DNA of 64,000 nucleotides from VBAS01 sp964508655 (GTDB lineage Bacteria > Bacteroidota > Bacteroidia > Chitinophagales > Chitinophagaceae). The stretch covers positions 38,332 to 102,331 of the forward strand of contig CAZDUO010000003.1 in NCBI GenBank assembly GCA_964508655.1, read 5' to 3'. The notes beneath the pieces were generated by a model. The model was not told where the DNA came from and did not search any database. It was given only the letters and a program-made list of their open reading frames with translations. Of this stretch, positions 1 to 8,401 are shown piece after piece; positions within the stretch are counted from its first letter, which is position 1; every line of letters starts with the position of its first letter. A program made the translations under genes and the position numbers.

Positions 1-1
1 G

Positions 2-775
2 AACCCTTCATTGAAAACCGTATTTCCCGAAAACGGCCTGGTTCTGTCGGTGCAGAGTGGTTTTACAGTTCGCTGGGGCAGAGGCAATACATCTCAATTT
101 TTCAGGGCAAATATTGAAGAATCGGGATTGCTGACTAACCTTATCAATCTTAAATTACTCGATAGTCTTTTCCGCTTTATAAAACTGGATGCCGAATACA
201 TCAGGAATATCAGCCTGGGTAAAAACTCTTTTATCTTTCGTACGTATGCCGGTGCAGGCTTTGCCTTGCGCACTAAAGACCGAACCGGCACACCCAACCT
301 GCCATTCTTCAAACAATTTTCTGCCGGCGGGCCCTACAGCATGCGGGCATGGGGGTTGAGAACCCTGGGCCCCGGATCCACGGTTGAATACAGAAGTGCT
401 GTGCCAATTCGCTTTGGTGATTTTCAGTTTGAAACCAATGCAGAGTTTCGTTTCCCATTATTCAGGTTGGGCGGATACCTCACCAGCAGTTGTGTGTTTG
501 CCGATGTGGGCAATATCTGGTTTTTGAAACCACACTCCGATTTTCCTGACGGCACACTTACGGCAAATAAATTTTTTAAAGACCTTGCTGTTGGCATCGG
601 TACCGGCATCAGGGTGGATTTTGAATTCTTCCGCCTGCGGCTCGACTATGGCCTGCGGGTAAGAAACCCATCACCGGAACCGGATAAAGCAGAGGGACAG
701 TTTAAATGGTTTTATCATTTCAAACCGCTATCAGGAATTTTACAATTAGGCATCAATTACCCGTTTTCATTTTGA
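2..775 (+). CDS. BamA/TamA-like Omp85 outer-membrane protein, 3' part
   Basis: C-terminal beta-barrel of an Omp85-superfamily protein, the class that inserts or exports proteins at the outer membrane. The frame is open to the left edge, so the N-terminal part (probably POTRA-like domains) lies outside; the TTG at 11 is not a credible start. Visible family features are GGPYSMRAWGLRTLGPGS, equivalent to the conserved (V/M)RG(F/Y) loop of Omp85 barrels, then FADVGNIW, and a final aromatic residue (NYPFSF) typical of outer-membrane barrels. The last 23 bases overlap the 3' end of convergent truB. BamA and TamA subfamilies cannot be told apart from this part alone. Confidence 0.82.
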   Translation, partial: NPSLKTVFPENGLVLSVQSGFTVRWGRGNTSQFFRANIEESGLLTNLINLKLLDSLFRFIKLDAEYIRNISLGKNSFIFRTYAGAGFALRTKDRTGTPNLPFFKQFSAGGPYSMRAWGLRTLGPGSTVEYRSAVPIRFGDFQFETNAEFRFPLFRLGGYLTSSCVFADVGNIWFLKPHSDFPDGTLTANKFFKDLAVGIGTGIRVDFEFFRLRLDYGLRVRNPSPEPDKAEGQFKWFYHFKPLSGILQLGINYPFSF

Positions 776-1451
776 GCTGTTTTATTTCTTCTTCAAATTC
801 AGAAATGGTTTTTGCGTCTTTCAATTGAAATTCGCCGATGCGTGTACGGCACAGGCTACTGAGATAGGCGCCGCAGCCAAGTGCTGCACCAATATCATTT
901 GCCAGGCTGCGGATGTAAGTACCCGTGCTGCAAACTACCCGAAAAGAAACCACAGGCAACTGCACTGCAGTTATTTCAAATTCTTTTATAAAAACTTTCC
1001 GCGGTTCCAGTTTTACTTCATGCCCCTTGCGGGCAAGTTCATACACCCTTTTTCCCTGCTGTTTGATGGCAGAATGTGCCGGTGGTACCTGAAGTATGTC
1101 GCCCGTGAAATTTTTTGCAGCTGTATGGAGTTGTGCAGCTGTTATTAATCCAGTGTCCTTAAAATTTTCCGGTTCGCTTTCCAAATCGTAAGTTGGCGTA
1201 GTGGCACCCAGCGTAAATGTTCCGATGTATTCTTTTTCACGGGCCATGTATTCATTTATTTTTTTTGTGAATTGGCCGGTGCATACAATCAGCAAGCCGG
1301 TGGCCAGCGGATCCAGGGTGCCGGCATGCCCCACTTTTTTTACCCGCAGCAGGTTTCTTAATTTTCTCACCACATCAAACGATGTCCACCGGTGTGGTTT
1401 GTTTATCAGCAGCACCTGGCCTTCTTCAAACTTGTCAAACGGATTATTCAT
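753..1451 (-). CDS. truB: tRNA pseudouridine(55) synthase TruB
   Basis: Makes pseudouridine 55 in the T-loop of tRNAs. 232 aa. The catalytic motif GHAGTLDPLATG sits at residues 41-52 with the nucleophilic Asp at 47. Other TruB signatures are LLINKPHRWTSFDVV near the N-terminus and VPPAHSAIKQQGKRVYELAR, with CSTGTYIRSLANDIG further on. It is shorter than E. coli TruB and lacks a full C-terminal PUA domain, as is common in Bacteroidota. A TANNTTTG-like hexamer region (TACATTTG, 1456-1463 on this strand) lies 5 bases before the ATG, so the mRNA could be nearly leaderless, but no matching -33 element was seen. It is convergent with and overlaps the Omp85 gene. Confidence 0.95.
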   Translation of the reverse strand: MNNPFDKFEEGQVLLINKPHRWTSFDVVRKLRNLLRVKKVGHAGTLDPLATGLLIVCTGQFTKKINEYMAREKEYIGTFTLGATTPTYDLESEPENFKDTGLITAAQLHTAAKNFTGDILQVPPAHSAIKQQGKRVYELARKGHEVKLEPRKVFIKEFEITAVQLPVVSFRVVCSTGTYIRSLANDIGAALGCGAYLSSLCRTRIGEFQLKDAKTISEFEEEIKQLKMKTGN

Positions 1452-1489
1452 TGGACAAATGTAATGCCTCGCTGCCCGTAAACGGTCAT

Positions 1490-1541
1490 TGGTTTCTGTT
1501 TACCCATTATCTGTTGCCTGTTGTACTTTGTCAGTAACAGG
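1490..1541. repeat. Imperfect inverted repeat between truB and DUF58 gene
   Basis: TGGTTTCTGTT at about 1490-1500 is matched by the inverted AACAGGAAACCA at about 1530-1541, with one unpaired base and a loop of about 28 bases. It lies downstream of the DUF58 gene on the minus strand. There is no clear U-tract, so a terminator function is uncertain. Confidence 0.3.
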
Positions 1542-1551
1542 AAACCAGCAA

Positions 1552-2934
1552 CTAAATCGCCTGCCTTGCTTTCAGCTCCAGGTACTTGTTTACTGTGTTC
1601 ACTGTTAGATTTTCGGGAGGCGTAAGAATGGAAAGAATGCCGTGATTCTGGAGTTCTTTTACAATCAATTTTTTTTCATGCATAAATTTTTCCGCAATGG
1701 TTTTTACATAAACTCCTTCCACATCCTTTGCCAGTTTTTCTGTGAGTTTATTCAGTTCTGTATTTTCAAAAAATACCACCAGCAGCAAATGGTATTTTGC
1801 TATCATGCGCAGGTAGGGCAGCTGGCGCTGCATGCCGCCAAAGGATTCAAAATTGGTAAAAAGAATCAGGAGGCTGCGGTGGCGGATGTTGGCCCGTACC
1901 TGCTGGTAAAGCATTTCAAAATCGCTTTCCAAAAAACGGGTGGTTTGGTTGTACAGCAATTGCAGTACATTCTGCAGCTGTATTGGTTTTTTATCGGCAG
2001 GCAAAATGGTGCCGATGTTTTCGGCAAATGTAACCAGGCCGAAACGGTCGTGGCGGCGCAGGCTCACATTGCACATCACCAGCGAGGCGTTGATGGCATA
2101 GTCGAGCAGCGAAAGATTATCGAAGGGCATTTTCATCAGGCGGCCCTTGTCAATCATGCAATACACCTGCTGCGAACGTTCATCCAGGTAATTATTCACC
2201 ATCAGCGAGCCTTTGCGTGCCGTGGCTTTCCAGTTGATGAGGCGGATGTCGTCGCCGCGGGTATAATCCTTTACATGTTCAAATTCGAGGCTGAGCCCCA
2301 GCTTGCGGAGCTTTTTTGATCCGGCTTCATTGGTTTGTGTGTCCCGGGCAATCAAATCATATTTTCTCATCTGGAAAAAGGATGGATAAACCGGAACCAT
2401 CTGCATTACCGGCGCATCAAAACGCCGGCTGAGCAGACTTAGCTGCGAGCTTACATACAAAATGATATTGCCAAAATGATACGCTCCTCTTTCCACCGGC
2501 CGTAAATAAATGCTGAACTTTTTTTCTTCACCGGGATTAAATCTTTTTTCAAAGTAATGCCGGCGTGCCTGGAACTGTTCGGGCAATTCATCAATTATTT
2601 TTATGTTAACAGTAAATGAATAATTGTTTTTTACTACAATCGCCACCGGATTTTTATCGCCATTGCTCAGCCTGTCTGCTATAATACGCTGTGCCGACGG
2701 TTTGCCGTGTGAAAGAAAAAGAAAAGCCGCATCAGCAACCATCAGCAGCAGCCAGGTGATAAAAACAACAGTGGCTGCGGGCAGCAGCTGCGGGTAAAAA
2801 AATGCCGTGATAAAAAAAAGCACTACGATGCCGCCTGACCAGTAAAACCGGCTATTAAAATACAGTGGTTTCAGCCAGTAATTGGCCAGCATCCACAAAG
2901 CCACACCGATAACAATGAGGAGCAGCAGCAGCAT
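1552..2934 (-). CDS. DUF58 domain-containing membrane protein
   Basis: 460 aa. Two or three hydrophobic segments occupy residues 1-75, followed by a cytoplasmic region. The DUF58 core is at about 210-270 with the diagnostic stretch YTRGDDIRLINWKATARKG, followed by a vWA-like fold. DUF58 proteins are regular partners of MoxR AAA ATPases; the precise substrate is unknown. The start codon overlaps the MoxR stop codon (TGATG), which implies translational coupling. It is the last gene of a five-gene minus-strand operon: SpoIIM, DUF4129, DUF4350, MoxR, DUF58. Confidence 0.9.
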   Translation of the reverse strand: MLLLLLIVIGVALWMLANYWLKPLYFNSRFYWSGGIVVLFFITAFFYPQLLPAATVVFITWLLLMVADAAFLFLSHGKPSAQRIIADRLSNGDKNPVAIVVKNNYSFTVNIKIIDELPEQFQARRHYFEKRFNPGEEKKFSIYLRPVERGAYHFGNIILYVSSQLSLLSRRFDAPVMQMVPVYPSFFQMRKYDLIARDTQTNEAGSKKLRKLGLSLEFEHVKDYTRGDDIRLINWKATARKGSLMVNNYLDERSQQVYCMIDKGRLMKMPFDNLSLLDYAINASLVMCNVSLRRHDRFGLVTFAENIGTILPADKKPIQLQNVLQLLYNQTTRFLESDFEMLYQQVRANIRHRSLLILFTNFESFGGMQRQLPYLRMIAKYHLLLVVFFENTELNKLTEKLAKDVEGVYVKTIAEKFMHEKKLIVKELQNHGILSILTPPENLTVNTVNKYLELKARQAI

Positions 2935-3911
2935 CAGCGGGGAATTTCGATTGATTTGATAATTTTTTCAATCAGTTCATCGGCTGTCACACCTTCCATT
3001 TCTTTTTCAGGCGAAAGGATGATGCGGTGCCGCATGACATGGGGGGCCACCATTATCACATCTTCCGGTGTGATGAAATCCCTGCCGCGGATAGCGGCGA
3101 TGGATTTAGCAGCCCGCAGAATATACAGTGAAGCCCTGGGCGATGCACCAAGGTAAAGCGCAGGATTATTCCTTGTTTCATTCACAATCTTTGCAATGAA
3201 CTCCATCAGCTTTGTTTCCACATTTATCTGCATGATGGTTTTGCGGCAGGATTCGATGTCGGCTGAGGAAAGAATTTTCGGAATATGGTCCAGCAATTCT
3301 TTCTGAGCCAGGTGGTGCTGTCTTTCAAGAATGGTCACTTCTTCCTGCAGCGTCGGGTAGCCTACATCAATTTTAAACAGAAAACGATCGAGCTGTGCTT
3401 CGGGCAGGCGGTAAGTACCCTCCTGTTCAATCGGGTTTTGCGTAGCCAGCACCATGAAAGGCTGGCGCATGGCGTACGTGTGCCCGTCAATGGTTGCCTG
3501 CCGTTCTTCCATTACTTCAAAAAGCGCCGCCTGTGTTTTTGCCGGCGCCCGGTTAATTTCATCAATCAATACAATATTGCTGAACACCGGGCCGGCCTTG
3601 AAACGGAAACTTGCCTCGCCGGGGTTGAACACCGAAGTGCCCAGCACATCGGAAGGCATCAGGTCGGGGGTAAACTGTATGCGTGAAAAATCAACATCAA
3701 TAATTTTTGCCAGCAGTTTCGCGGTAAGTGTTTTGGCCACTCCCGGCACGCCTTCGATTAAAATGTGTCCGTCGCTCAGCAGGCCGGCAATCATCAGGTC
3801 AACCATAGCATGCTGGCCGACGATTACTTTTCCGATGGTATCGCGGATATTATTTACCGCTTCATTCAGTTTCGACAGGTCTGTGCGTTGTTGAAAAACT
3901 GTTTCTTCCAT
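2934..3911 (-). CDS. MoxR family AAA+ ATPase
   Basis: 325 aa, the normal size of a MoxR ATPase. Walker A is GVPGVAKT (about residues 54-61), Walker B is IVLIDEINRAP, and sensor 1 lies in MVLATQNPIEQEGTY, all characteristic of MoxR (AAA_3 plus a C-terminal lid). MoxR proteins act as chaperone-like ATPases that mature partner complexes, usually with a vWA/DUF58 protein. It sits 3 bases after DUF4350 and overlaps DUF58 by one base, so the operon is tightly coupled. No missing motif was seen. Confidence 0.93.
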   Translation of the reverse strand: MEETVFQQRTDLSKLNEAVNNIRDTIGKVIVGQHAMVDLMIAGLLSDGHILIEGVPGVAKTLTAKLLAKIIDVDFSRIQFTPDLMPSDVLGTSVFNPGEASFRFKAGPVFSNIVLIDEINRAPAKTQAALFEVMEERQATIDGHTYAMRQPFMVLATQNPIEQEGTYRLPEAQLDRFLFKIDVGYPTLQEEVTILERQHHLAQKELLDHIPKILSSADIESCRKTIMQINVETKLMEFIAKIVNETRNNPALYLGASPRASLYILRAAKSIAAIRGRDFITPEDVIMVAPHVMRHRIILSPEKEMEGVTADELIEKIIKSIEIPR

Positions 3912-3914
3912 AAT

Positions 3915-5135
3915 TTATTTTTTTATAAACTCCTGCAAATGGTTGTGCAGCTCAAGCAGGCTTATATCGGTTATGTTGTCCCCGCTTTCCACATTACCCA
4001 TCAACTGCAGCAGGTAATGAGCTTTGGCCGGCGGCTGGTTGCATTTTCTTGCCAGCGCTTCTGCAAAATCATTATTCAGCAGCTGTGTGTTGATGTAGTA
4101 ATAATTCCGCACATGCTCAAGAAAATAGGTAATCATTTTCCGGGCGATGTTCAGGTTATCTTTTTTCTGCAGGTAAAGGCGGCCGATAGTTTCGGCATAG
4201 GATACCGTACTGTTGACTACAGGAAATTTTTCTGCCACGATGCGTTGTTTTCTTTTACCCCCAAATGCAAGGTAAAGCAGCAATAATGCCAGCGCCAGCA
4301 AAAATGCATAATACAGCGCCGGGTGTTGTTTTAAAAACTTCAAAATGGAAAAATCCTTTGTGCCCTTGCTTAGCCGGTAATAATTATCCCAGTATATATA
4401 TTCAGTTTCCGGATTGATGTAAGAAAAAACTTTTTCCAGGTATTCAGGATTACCGGGTTTCAGCAGAAAATAATTGCTGAAAGCCGCCGGTGCTGCATGC
4501 AAAATAATTTTGCCGTTGCCATAATTTACGGCAAGAAAATTCGGTTTACCGTTCTCATTATGCCCCAGCACCTGTATACCCGATGAATCATTAAAAGAAA
4601 AACCGCTTTTAAACGCCAGGTAGAAAATTCCGAATTGCTTATTACCCAGCCAGGCTGTATCGGCCAGCGACACCCATGTATCACTTTTCTCCAGCCTGTA
4701 CTCATCAAAGTTCATCACCTGCAAAAAATCCGGGTCCATATCAATACCCAGTGTGTCCAAAAGCTGCTCGTCAATATAGGCAGCGCTTAGCATCAACGTA
4801 TTGCCCATTTTTACATAATTCAGCATAGAATACATATCGAACCGGCTGAGAAATACAGAGCGGGAAAGAATGAAATAAAAAGAATTGCTATACTTGAGCT
4901 CATACCAGTGTTCTGAAAAGGATTTGTTTCTTACTTCTTCAATACCTTTTTGGAACAACGAATTGAGGTAATGATATGCAATGTAACTACCCATCGGTTC
5001 CCGGTCGCGGTAGCTATACTTGGGCGAAAGCTTTGGTATTCTAATATCACCTTTAGCCCGGAAATTGCAGGCTGCAAAAATGCAGGCGCCTACAGGCAGC
5101 AGGAAAAAGAACCGGTATCGTACCTGCCGTTTCAC
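3915..5135 (-). CDS. DUF4350 domain-containing lipoprotein/membrane protein
   Basis: 406 aa. The N-terminus is a signal sequence ending in a lipobox-like FAAC (Cys about 23). A periplasmic region follows that includes a glutamine-amidotransferase-like DUF4350 fold (SYRDREPMGSYIAYHYL at the start is typical). A transmembrane helix lies at about 275-297 (YYAFLLALALLLLYLAFGG), then a helical cytoplasmic tail. DUF4350 proteins occur next to MoxR/DUF58 but have no established biochemical role. The start overlaps the upstream DUF4129 gene by 4 bases. Confidence 0.82.
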   Translation of the reverse strand: MKRQVRYRFFFLLPVGACIFAACNFRAKGDIRIPKLSPKYSYRDREPMGSYIAYHYLNSLFQKGIEEVRNKSFSEHWYELKYSNSFYFILSRSVFLSRFDMYSMLNYVKMGNTLMLSAAYIDEQLLDTLGIDMDPDFLQVMNFDEYRLEKSDTWVSLADTAWLGNKQFGIFYLAFKSGFSFNDSSGIQVLGHNENGKPNFLAVNYGNGKIILHAAPAAFSNYFLLKPGNPEYLEKVFSYINPETEYIYWDNYYRLSKGTKDFSILKFLKQHPALYYAFLLALALLLLYLAFGGKRKQRIVAEKFPVVNSTVSYAETIGRLYLQKKDNLNIARKMITYFLEHVRNYYYINTQLLNNDFAEALARKCNQPPAKAHYLLQLMGNVESGDNITDISLLELHNHLQEFIKK

Positions 5136-5905
5136 CTGTTCTCCATGTTTTTGTTGAATGAAATAAATTCCAAATGTACCTGTGCAAATAGGTTTTCATC
5201 CAGCGGGTATTCGCCATACCAGGTATATTCATACTTCAGGGTAAGCGATGCAAAGTCGTTGGCAAAGGAATGTTTTCTCACTTCCGTTACATATTCGTAA
5301 TTGGTTTTATTGCGGCTGATTTCAATATACTTTCTTGCTGCAAGGCTTTTGAGGGTTTTCAGGTAAAGGTAGCGTACTGCCAGCCGGTAATTGCCGGCAG
5401 CAATGGTCTTTTCAATCAGTTCGTCGGGGTCTTCGGGCATTTCTTCACCGGCAGTTATTGTTTTTCCGTTCATATTTTTCCTGTTTCGTACAAACAGGGC
5501 TGACGGGCCAAGAAATAATTTGAAAATAAGATACACGAAAACGCCAATGGCCGCCATCCAGGTAAACCACCGGAAGAGATGGCCAGGAAAATTTACTTCC
5601 CGGCGTTCGGGTGTCTTAAAGGTATTCGATGCCCGAAGCAGGCTGTCGAGATATGCTTTGTAATAAAACCTTTTGTCATTGTTGATAGCTGTCAACGTAT
5701 CCGGCGGCAAGGAGCGGTAAATGCTTTGCAGTGTGTCGTTGATAAAATCAATCGCTTCTTCTTCGCCGGTATATTCCGATGGATAATCATCGTCGTATAC
5801 TGCCTGCGTGGTATCAATCCCTCCGGTTTGCTGCGCAGGAGCAGTAAAATGCAACAACCAAAGGAAAGCTGTTGCGAGGATATGATATAATGTTTTTTTA
5901 TTCAA
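5132..5905 (-). CDS. DUF4129 domain-containing protein
   Basis: 257 aa. It has an N-terminal signal peptide (hydrophobic to about residue 22, cleavage near APAQQ), a periplasmic linker, a transmembrane helix at about 112-134 (FTWMAAIGVFVYLIFKLF) and a C-terminal cytoplasmic DUF4129 helical domain (AAGNYRLAVRYLYLKTLKSL, then KTNYEYV). Such proteins belong to MoxR-linked membrane complexes of unknown function. It overlaps its neighbours on both sides by 4 bases, which supports an operon. Confidence 0.83.
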   Translation of the reverse strand: MNKKTLYHILATAFLWLLHFTAPAQQTGGIDTTQAVYDDDYPSEYTGEEEAIDFINDTLQSIYRSLPPDTLTAINNDKRFYYKAYLDSLLRASNTFKTPERREVNFPGHLFRWFTWMAAIGVFVYLIFKLFLGPSALFVRNRKNMNGKTITAGEEMPEDPDELIEKTIAAGNYRLAVRYLYLKTLKSLAARKYIEISRNKTNYEYVTEVRKHSFANDFASLTLKYEYTWYGEYPLDENLFAQVHLEFISFNKNMENR

Positions 5906-6921
5906 GTAAACTGCACATTCATTTCCGGCTGCTGCTGCCGCTTAAATTTTCTTTCTACACGGATGGGATAAACAATAAAATACCAGGCAACGAAGCCAAG
6001 TGAAGCGGCAAGAATCAAGACACTGCCCCACAGCGGCATGCCACCGCCTGCTTCCCGGTCAAAAGTTTCAGACACCAGGTGTGTGACATAGCTTTCAAGA
6101 AAGGCAGCGCCCAGAGTCATCGGCACAAAAATGATCATGATTTTTATGGCATCTTTTATAGCCTTCTTAAACGAAACCACCCGCCGGTACGACCCCGGCA
6201 TCAGTATGCCCCGGGCAATAATAAAACCGGCCGTGGCGGAAATAATCATAGCAGATATTTCCAGCGTGCCATGAATCCAGATGACCATCATGGATTTTAT
6301 CCCCAGGCCTTTTGAAAAAAACAAGTATTGGAAGCAACCGATCATAACACTGTTATAAAAAAGCAGGTAGAGTGTAAAAACTCCGAACAGCAGCCCGGCA
6401 ATGAACATGAGGAAGTCAATCTGCACGTTGTGATAAAACAGGTAAATAAAAGAGCTGAAATATCCCATGTTTGCCGTATTCTTATACACGCCGAAGGGAT
6501 CGCCATTGGCAATGTTTTCTTCAGTCATGGCTACGTAGTTCTCGCCCAGCACTCCTTTTACAAATTCATAATCCTGCATGGAAGAAATAACTCCCATGAG
6601 GCAGCAAACTGAAAAGACAAGGAAGGCAAAAAGAAAGACGTTGTGATTTTTCCTGATCACCAGCGGCAGTTCAGTTTTCCAGAAGCTGATGAGCCGGGCA
6701 AATTTCTCTTTTTTGTTCTGGTAAATGGACTGGTAGATGGAAACCGCCAGCCCGTTAATCAGCCGTGTCACTTTGCTGTGCGGGTAAAATGTTTTTGCAT
6801 AAGCAAGGTCATCAACCAGGGTAGTAAACCGGTTGGCCATTTCATCGGGGTCATCGGTTTGAAAGTGCTCATACTCCTGCCATTTCTGTGCATTCTTTTT
6901 TATGAATAAGGCTTCACGCAT
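5902..6921 (-). CDS. Stage II sporulation protein M-like (SpoIIM/DUF95) membrane protein
   Basis: About 339 aa from the ATG at 6921. A longer frame to 7011 exists, but the family consensus begins with MREALFIKKNAQKWQEYE, so the inner ATG is chosen. Several membrane helices follow (for example residues about 105-125, 170-200 and 215-250). IWIHGTLEISAMIISATAGF is the conserved SpoIIM signature. The organism is not expected to sporulate; in Bacteroidota this family is a membrane component of MoxR clusters. First gene of the cluster, divergent from the RDD gene with about 118 bases between. Confidence 0.88.
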   Translation of the reverse strand: MREALFIKKNAQKWQEYEHFQTDDPDEMANRFTTLVDDLAYAKTFYPHSKVTRLINGLAVSIYQSIYQNKKEKFARLISFWKTELPLVIRKNHNVFLFAFLVFSVCCLMGVISSMQDYEFVKGVLGENYVAMTEENIANGDPFGVYKNTANMGYFSSFIYLFYHNVQIDFLMFIAGLLFGVFTLYLLFYNSVMIGCFQYLFFSKGLGIKSMMVIWIHGTLEISAMIISATAGFIIARGILMPGSYRRVVSFKKAIKDAIKIMIIFVPMTLGAAFLESYVTHLVSETFDREAGGGMPLWGSVLILAASLGFVAWYFIVYPIRVERKFKRQQQPEMNVQFT

Positions 6922-7039
6922 AGGGATAAAATCGTCCTTCAATATTAAGAAGTAATTTTTTAATGGCGGGCTGCTGATTGCGATTTTATTTTTATTACAT
7001 ACCGATGCCAAACCGCCTTTTTGCTAATTTGCAAACCGT

Positions 7040-7816
7040 ATGTCATCTATCCAGATAAATACACCGTTCAATCTTGCCCTGGATTTTGAAGTGGCTGCCC
7101 TGCACAAAAGAATTTTTGCCTACCTGGCCGACCTTGCCATACTGGTAATTTATTCGTGGGGCATGCGGCAGTTTCTTTACTCCATCATAGAGGTAAGGCA
7201 TAACTGGCTGGGGATTGATATTATTTTAGTTTCAATGCCCATGCTGTTGTATGCGCTGGTTTGCGAAGTCACCATGCATGGCCAGTCGCTGGGGAAAAAA
7301 CTGCTGGGCATACGGGTGATGAGTCTTGAAGGCGGCGAGCCCACCATCAGCCAGTACCTGCTGCGCTGGGCCACCCGGTTTTTTGAATGGCCGCTTGTGT
7401 TTGGTTTTGTGCTGCCCGGCTATTTAGTGATTTACCAGGTGTTCAGTGTCGGTTTTTTTGGAATTTTTGTATTGATAATAATTGCCGTTTCAAAATCGTA
7501 CCAGCGGCTGGGCGACCTGGCTGCCGGCACCGTGGTGGTGGATACAAAAATAAAAACCTACCTGCACGAAACGGTCTTTCTCGACATCAACCATAATGAA
7601 CATACCGTGCTGTTTCCCGAAGTGATGAAGATGCAGGACCGTGACATTAATACGATAAAGGCAATACTGGATGCCGCTACCAAAAAAGGTGATTATAAAC
7701 TGGCCGCTGCCGCTGCAGATAAAATTAAGAATCACTTAAAGATTGAAAGCGACCTGTCAGCCTTCGAATTTCTGGAAGCAGTTTTACTGGACTACAATTA
7801 CCTGTCTACAAAATAA
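7040..7816 (+). CDS. RDD family membrane protein
   Basis: 258 aa. The RDD domain begins at about residue 20 (EVAALHKRIFAYLADLAILVIY, where the usual R-D-D positions read R/A-D-A), with three to four membrane helices up to about residue 155 and the conserved MHGQSLGKKLLGIRVM loop. A soluble C-terminal helical tail follows. RDD proteins are small transporters or membrane partners; some are Na+/H+ antiporters, but no substrate is evident. In Bacteroidota an RDD gene typically lies divergently beside SpoIIM, as here, so a joint role is likely. Confidence 0.88.
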   Translation: MSSIQINTPFNLALDFEVAALHKRIFAYLADLAILVIYSWGMRQFLYSIIEVRHNWLGIDIILVSMPMLLYALVCEVTMHGQSLGKKLLGIRVMSLEGGEPTISQYLLRWATRFFEWPLVFGFVLPGYLVIYQVFSVGFFGIFVLIIIAVSKSYQRLGDLAAGTVVVDTKIKTYLHETVFLDINHNEHTVLFPEVMKMQDRDINTIKAILDAATKKGDYKLAAAAADKIKNHLKIESDLSAFEFLEAVLLDYNYLSTK

Positions 7817-7852
7817 AACCCGGCGAAATGCCGGGTTTAACTTTTTAATTTT
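7816..7852. terminator. Intrinsic terminator, probably bidirectional
   Basis: A perfect 9-bp stem (AAACCCGGC at 7816-7824, GCCGGGTTT at 7830-7838) with a 5-base loop, followed by T-rich sequence. It lies between the convergent RDD and DUF5362 genes, and A-rich sequence on the other side lets it serve both. Confidence 0.85.
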
Positions 7853-7856
7853 TTAA

Positions 7857-8327
7857 TCAAAAACCTCCACCGGCAGCTCCGGCAATACCAATCAATAAAA
7901 TCAAACCATACAGGCAAAGCAGAACAATAGTAACAATGCCAACATAGCGGAACATGATTTTAAGATTCTGAAATGAACTGTTTAGTGTATTCTGCTGATC
8001 GGTGGCCAGGGCGGCTTTCATATAATTTGCAAACCGGAAAAGAAACAGGCAGGGAAAGAAATAAAGAATGGCAATACCGATATATAAAACTGACATCATA
8101 GCGCCGAGGCCGCCTAGTGGGGATCTTCCCCCAAATTCATCGCTATAGCGACCTGGCATGGATGAAAATATTGAACCGGCAAAAATGCCGAGCAGCACTA
8201 TCAGCCCGCACATGACGAAACCCACAATGGCAAGAAACCTGGCCCAGCGGGCTGCTTCGGCTAAATGAGCTTTTGAGGTTGGGTCAATTCCCAATCCGAA
8301 TAACGAAGTGTTTTGATTTTGTTCCAT
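7857..8327 (-). CDS. DUF5362 family membrane protein
   Basis: 156 aa with three or four membrane helices (about 28-50, 75-98, 125-150). The stretch KAHLAEAARWARFLAIVGFV and the central FLFRFANYMKAAL are typical of the Bacteroidota-specific DUF5362 family, whose function is unknown. Ends in a Gly-rich tail. Monocistronic as far as can be seen, sharing a terminator with the convergent RDD gene. A near-consensus -7 box (TATCTTTA) lies about 25 bases upstream. Confidence 0.78.
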   Translation of the reverse strand: MEQNQNTSLFGLGIDPTSKAHLAEAARWARFLAIVGFVMCGLIVLLGIFAGSIFSSMPGRYSDEFGGRSPLGGLGAMMSVLYIGIAILYFFPCLFLFRFANYMKAALATDQQNTLNSSFQNLKIMFRYVGIVTIVLLCLYGLILLIGIAGAAGGGF

Positions 8328-8401
8328 AATAGTTGATTTTGGTTGCTAAAGATAAAAATGTATCTGGATTATCCTAAAGAAATTTCACCGGGTGAAAATT
8401 A

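Noticed and set aside
1642..2319. 225-codon plus-strand open frame over the DUF58 gene
   Set aside because: His/Gln-rich antisense shadow of DUF58 sequence.
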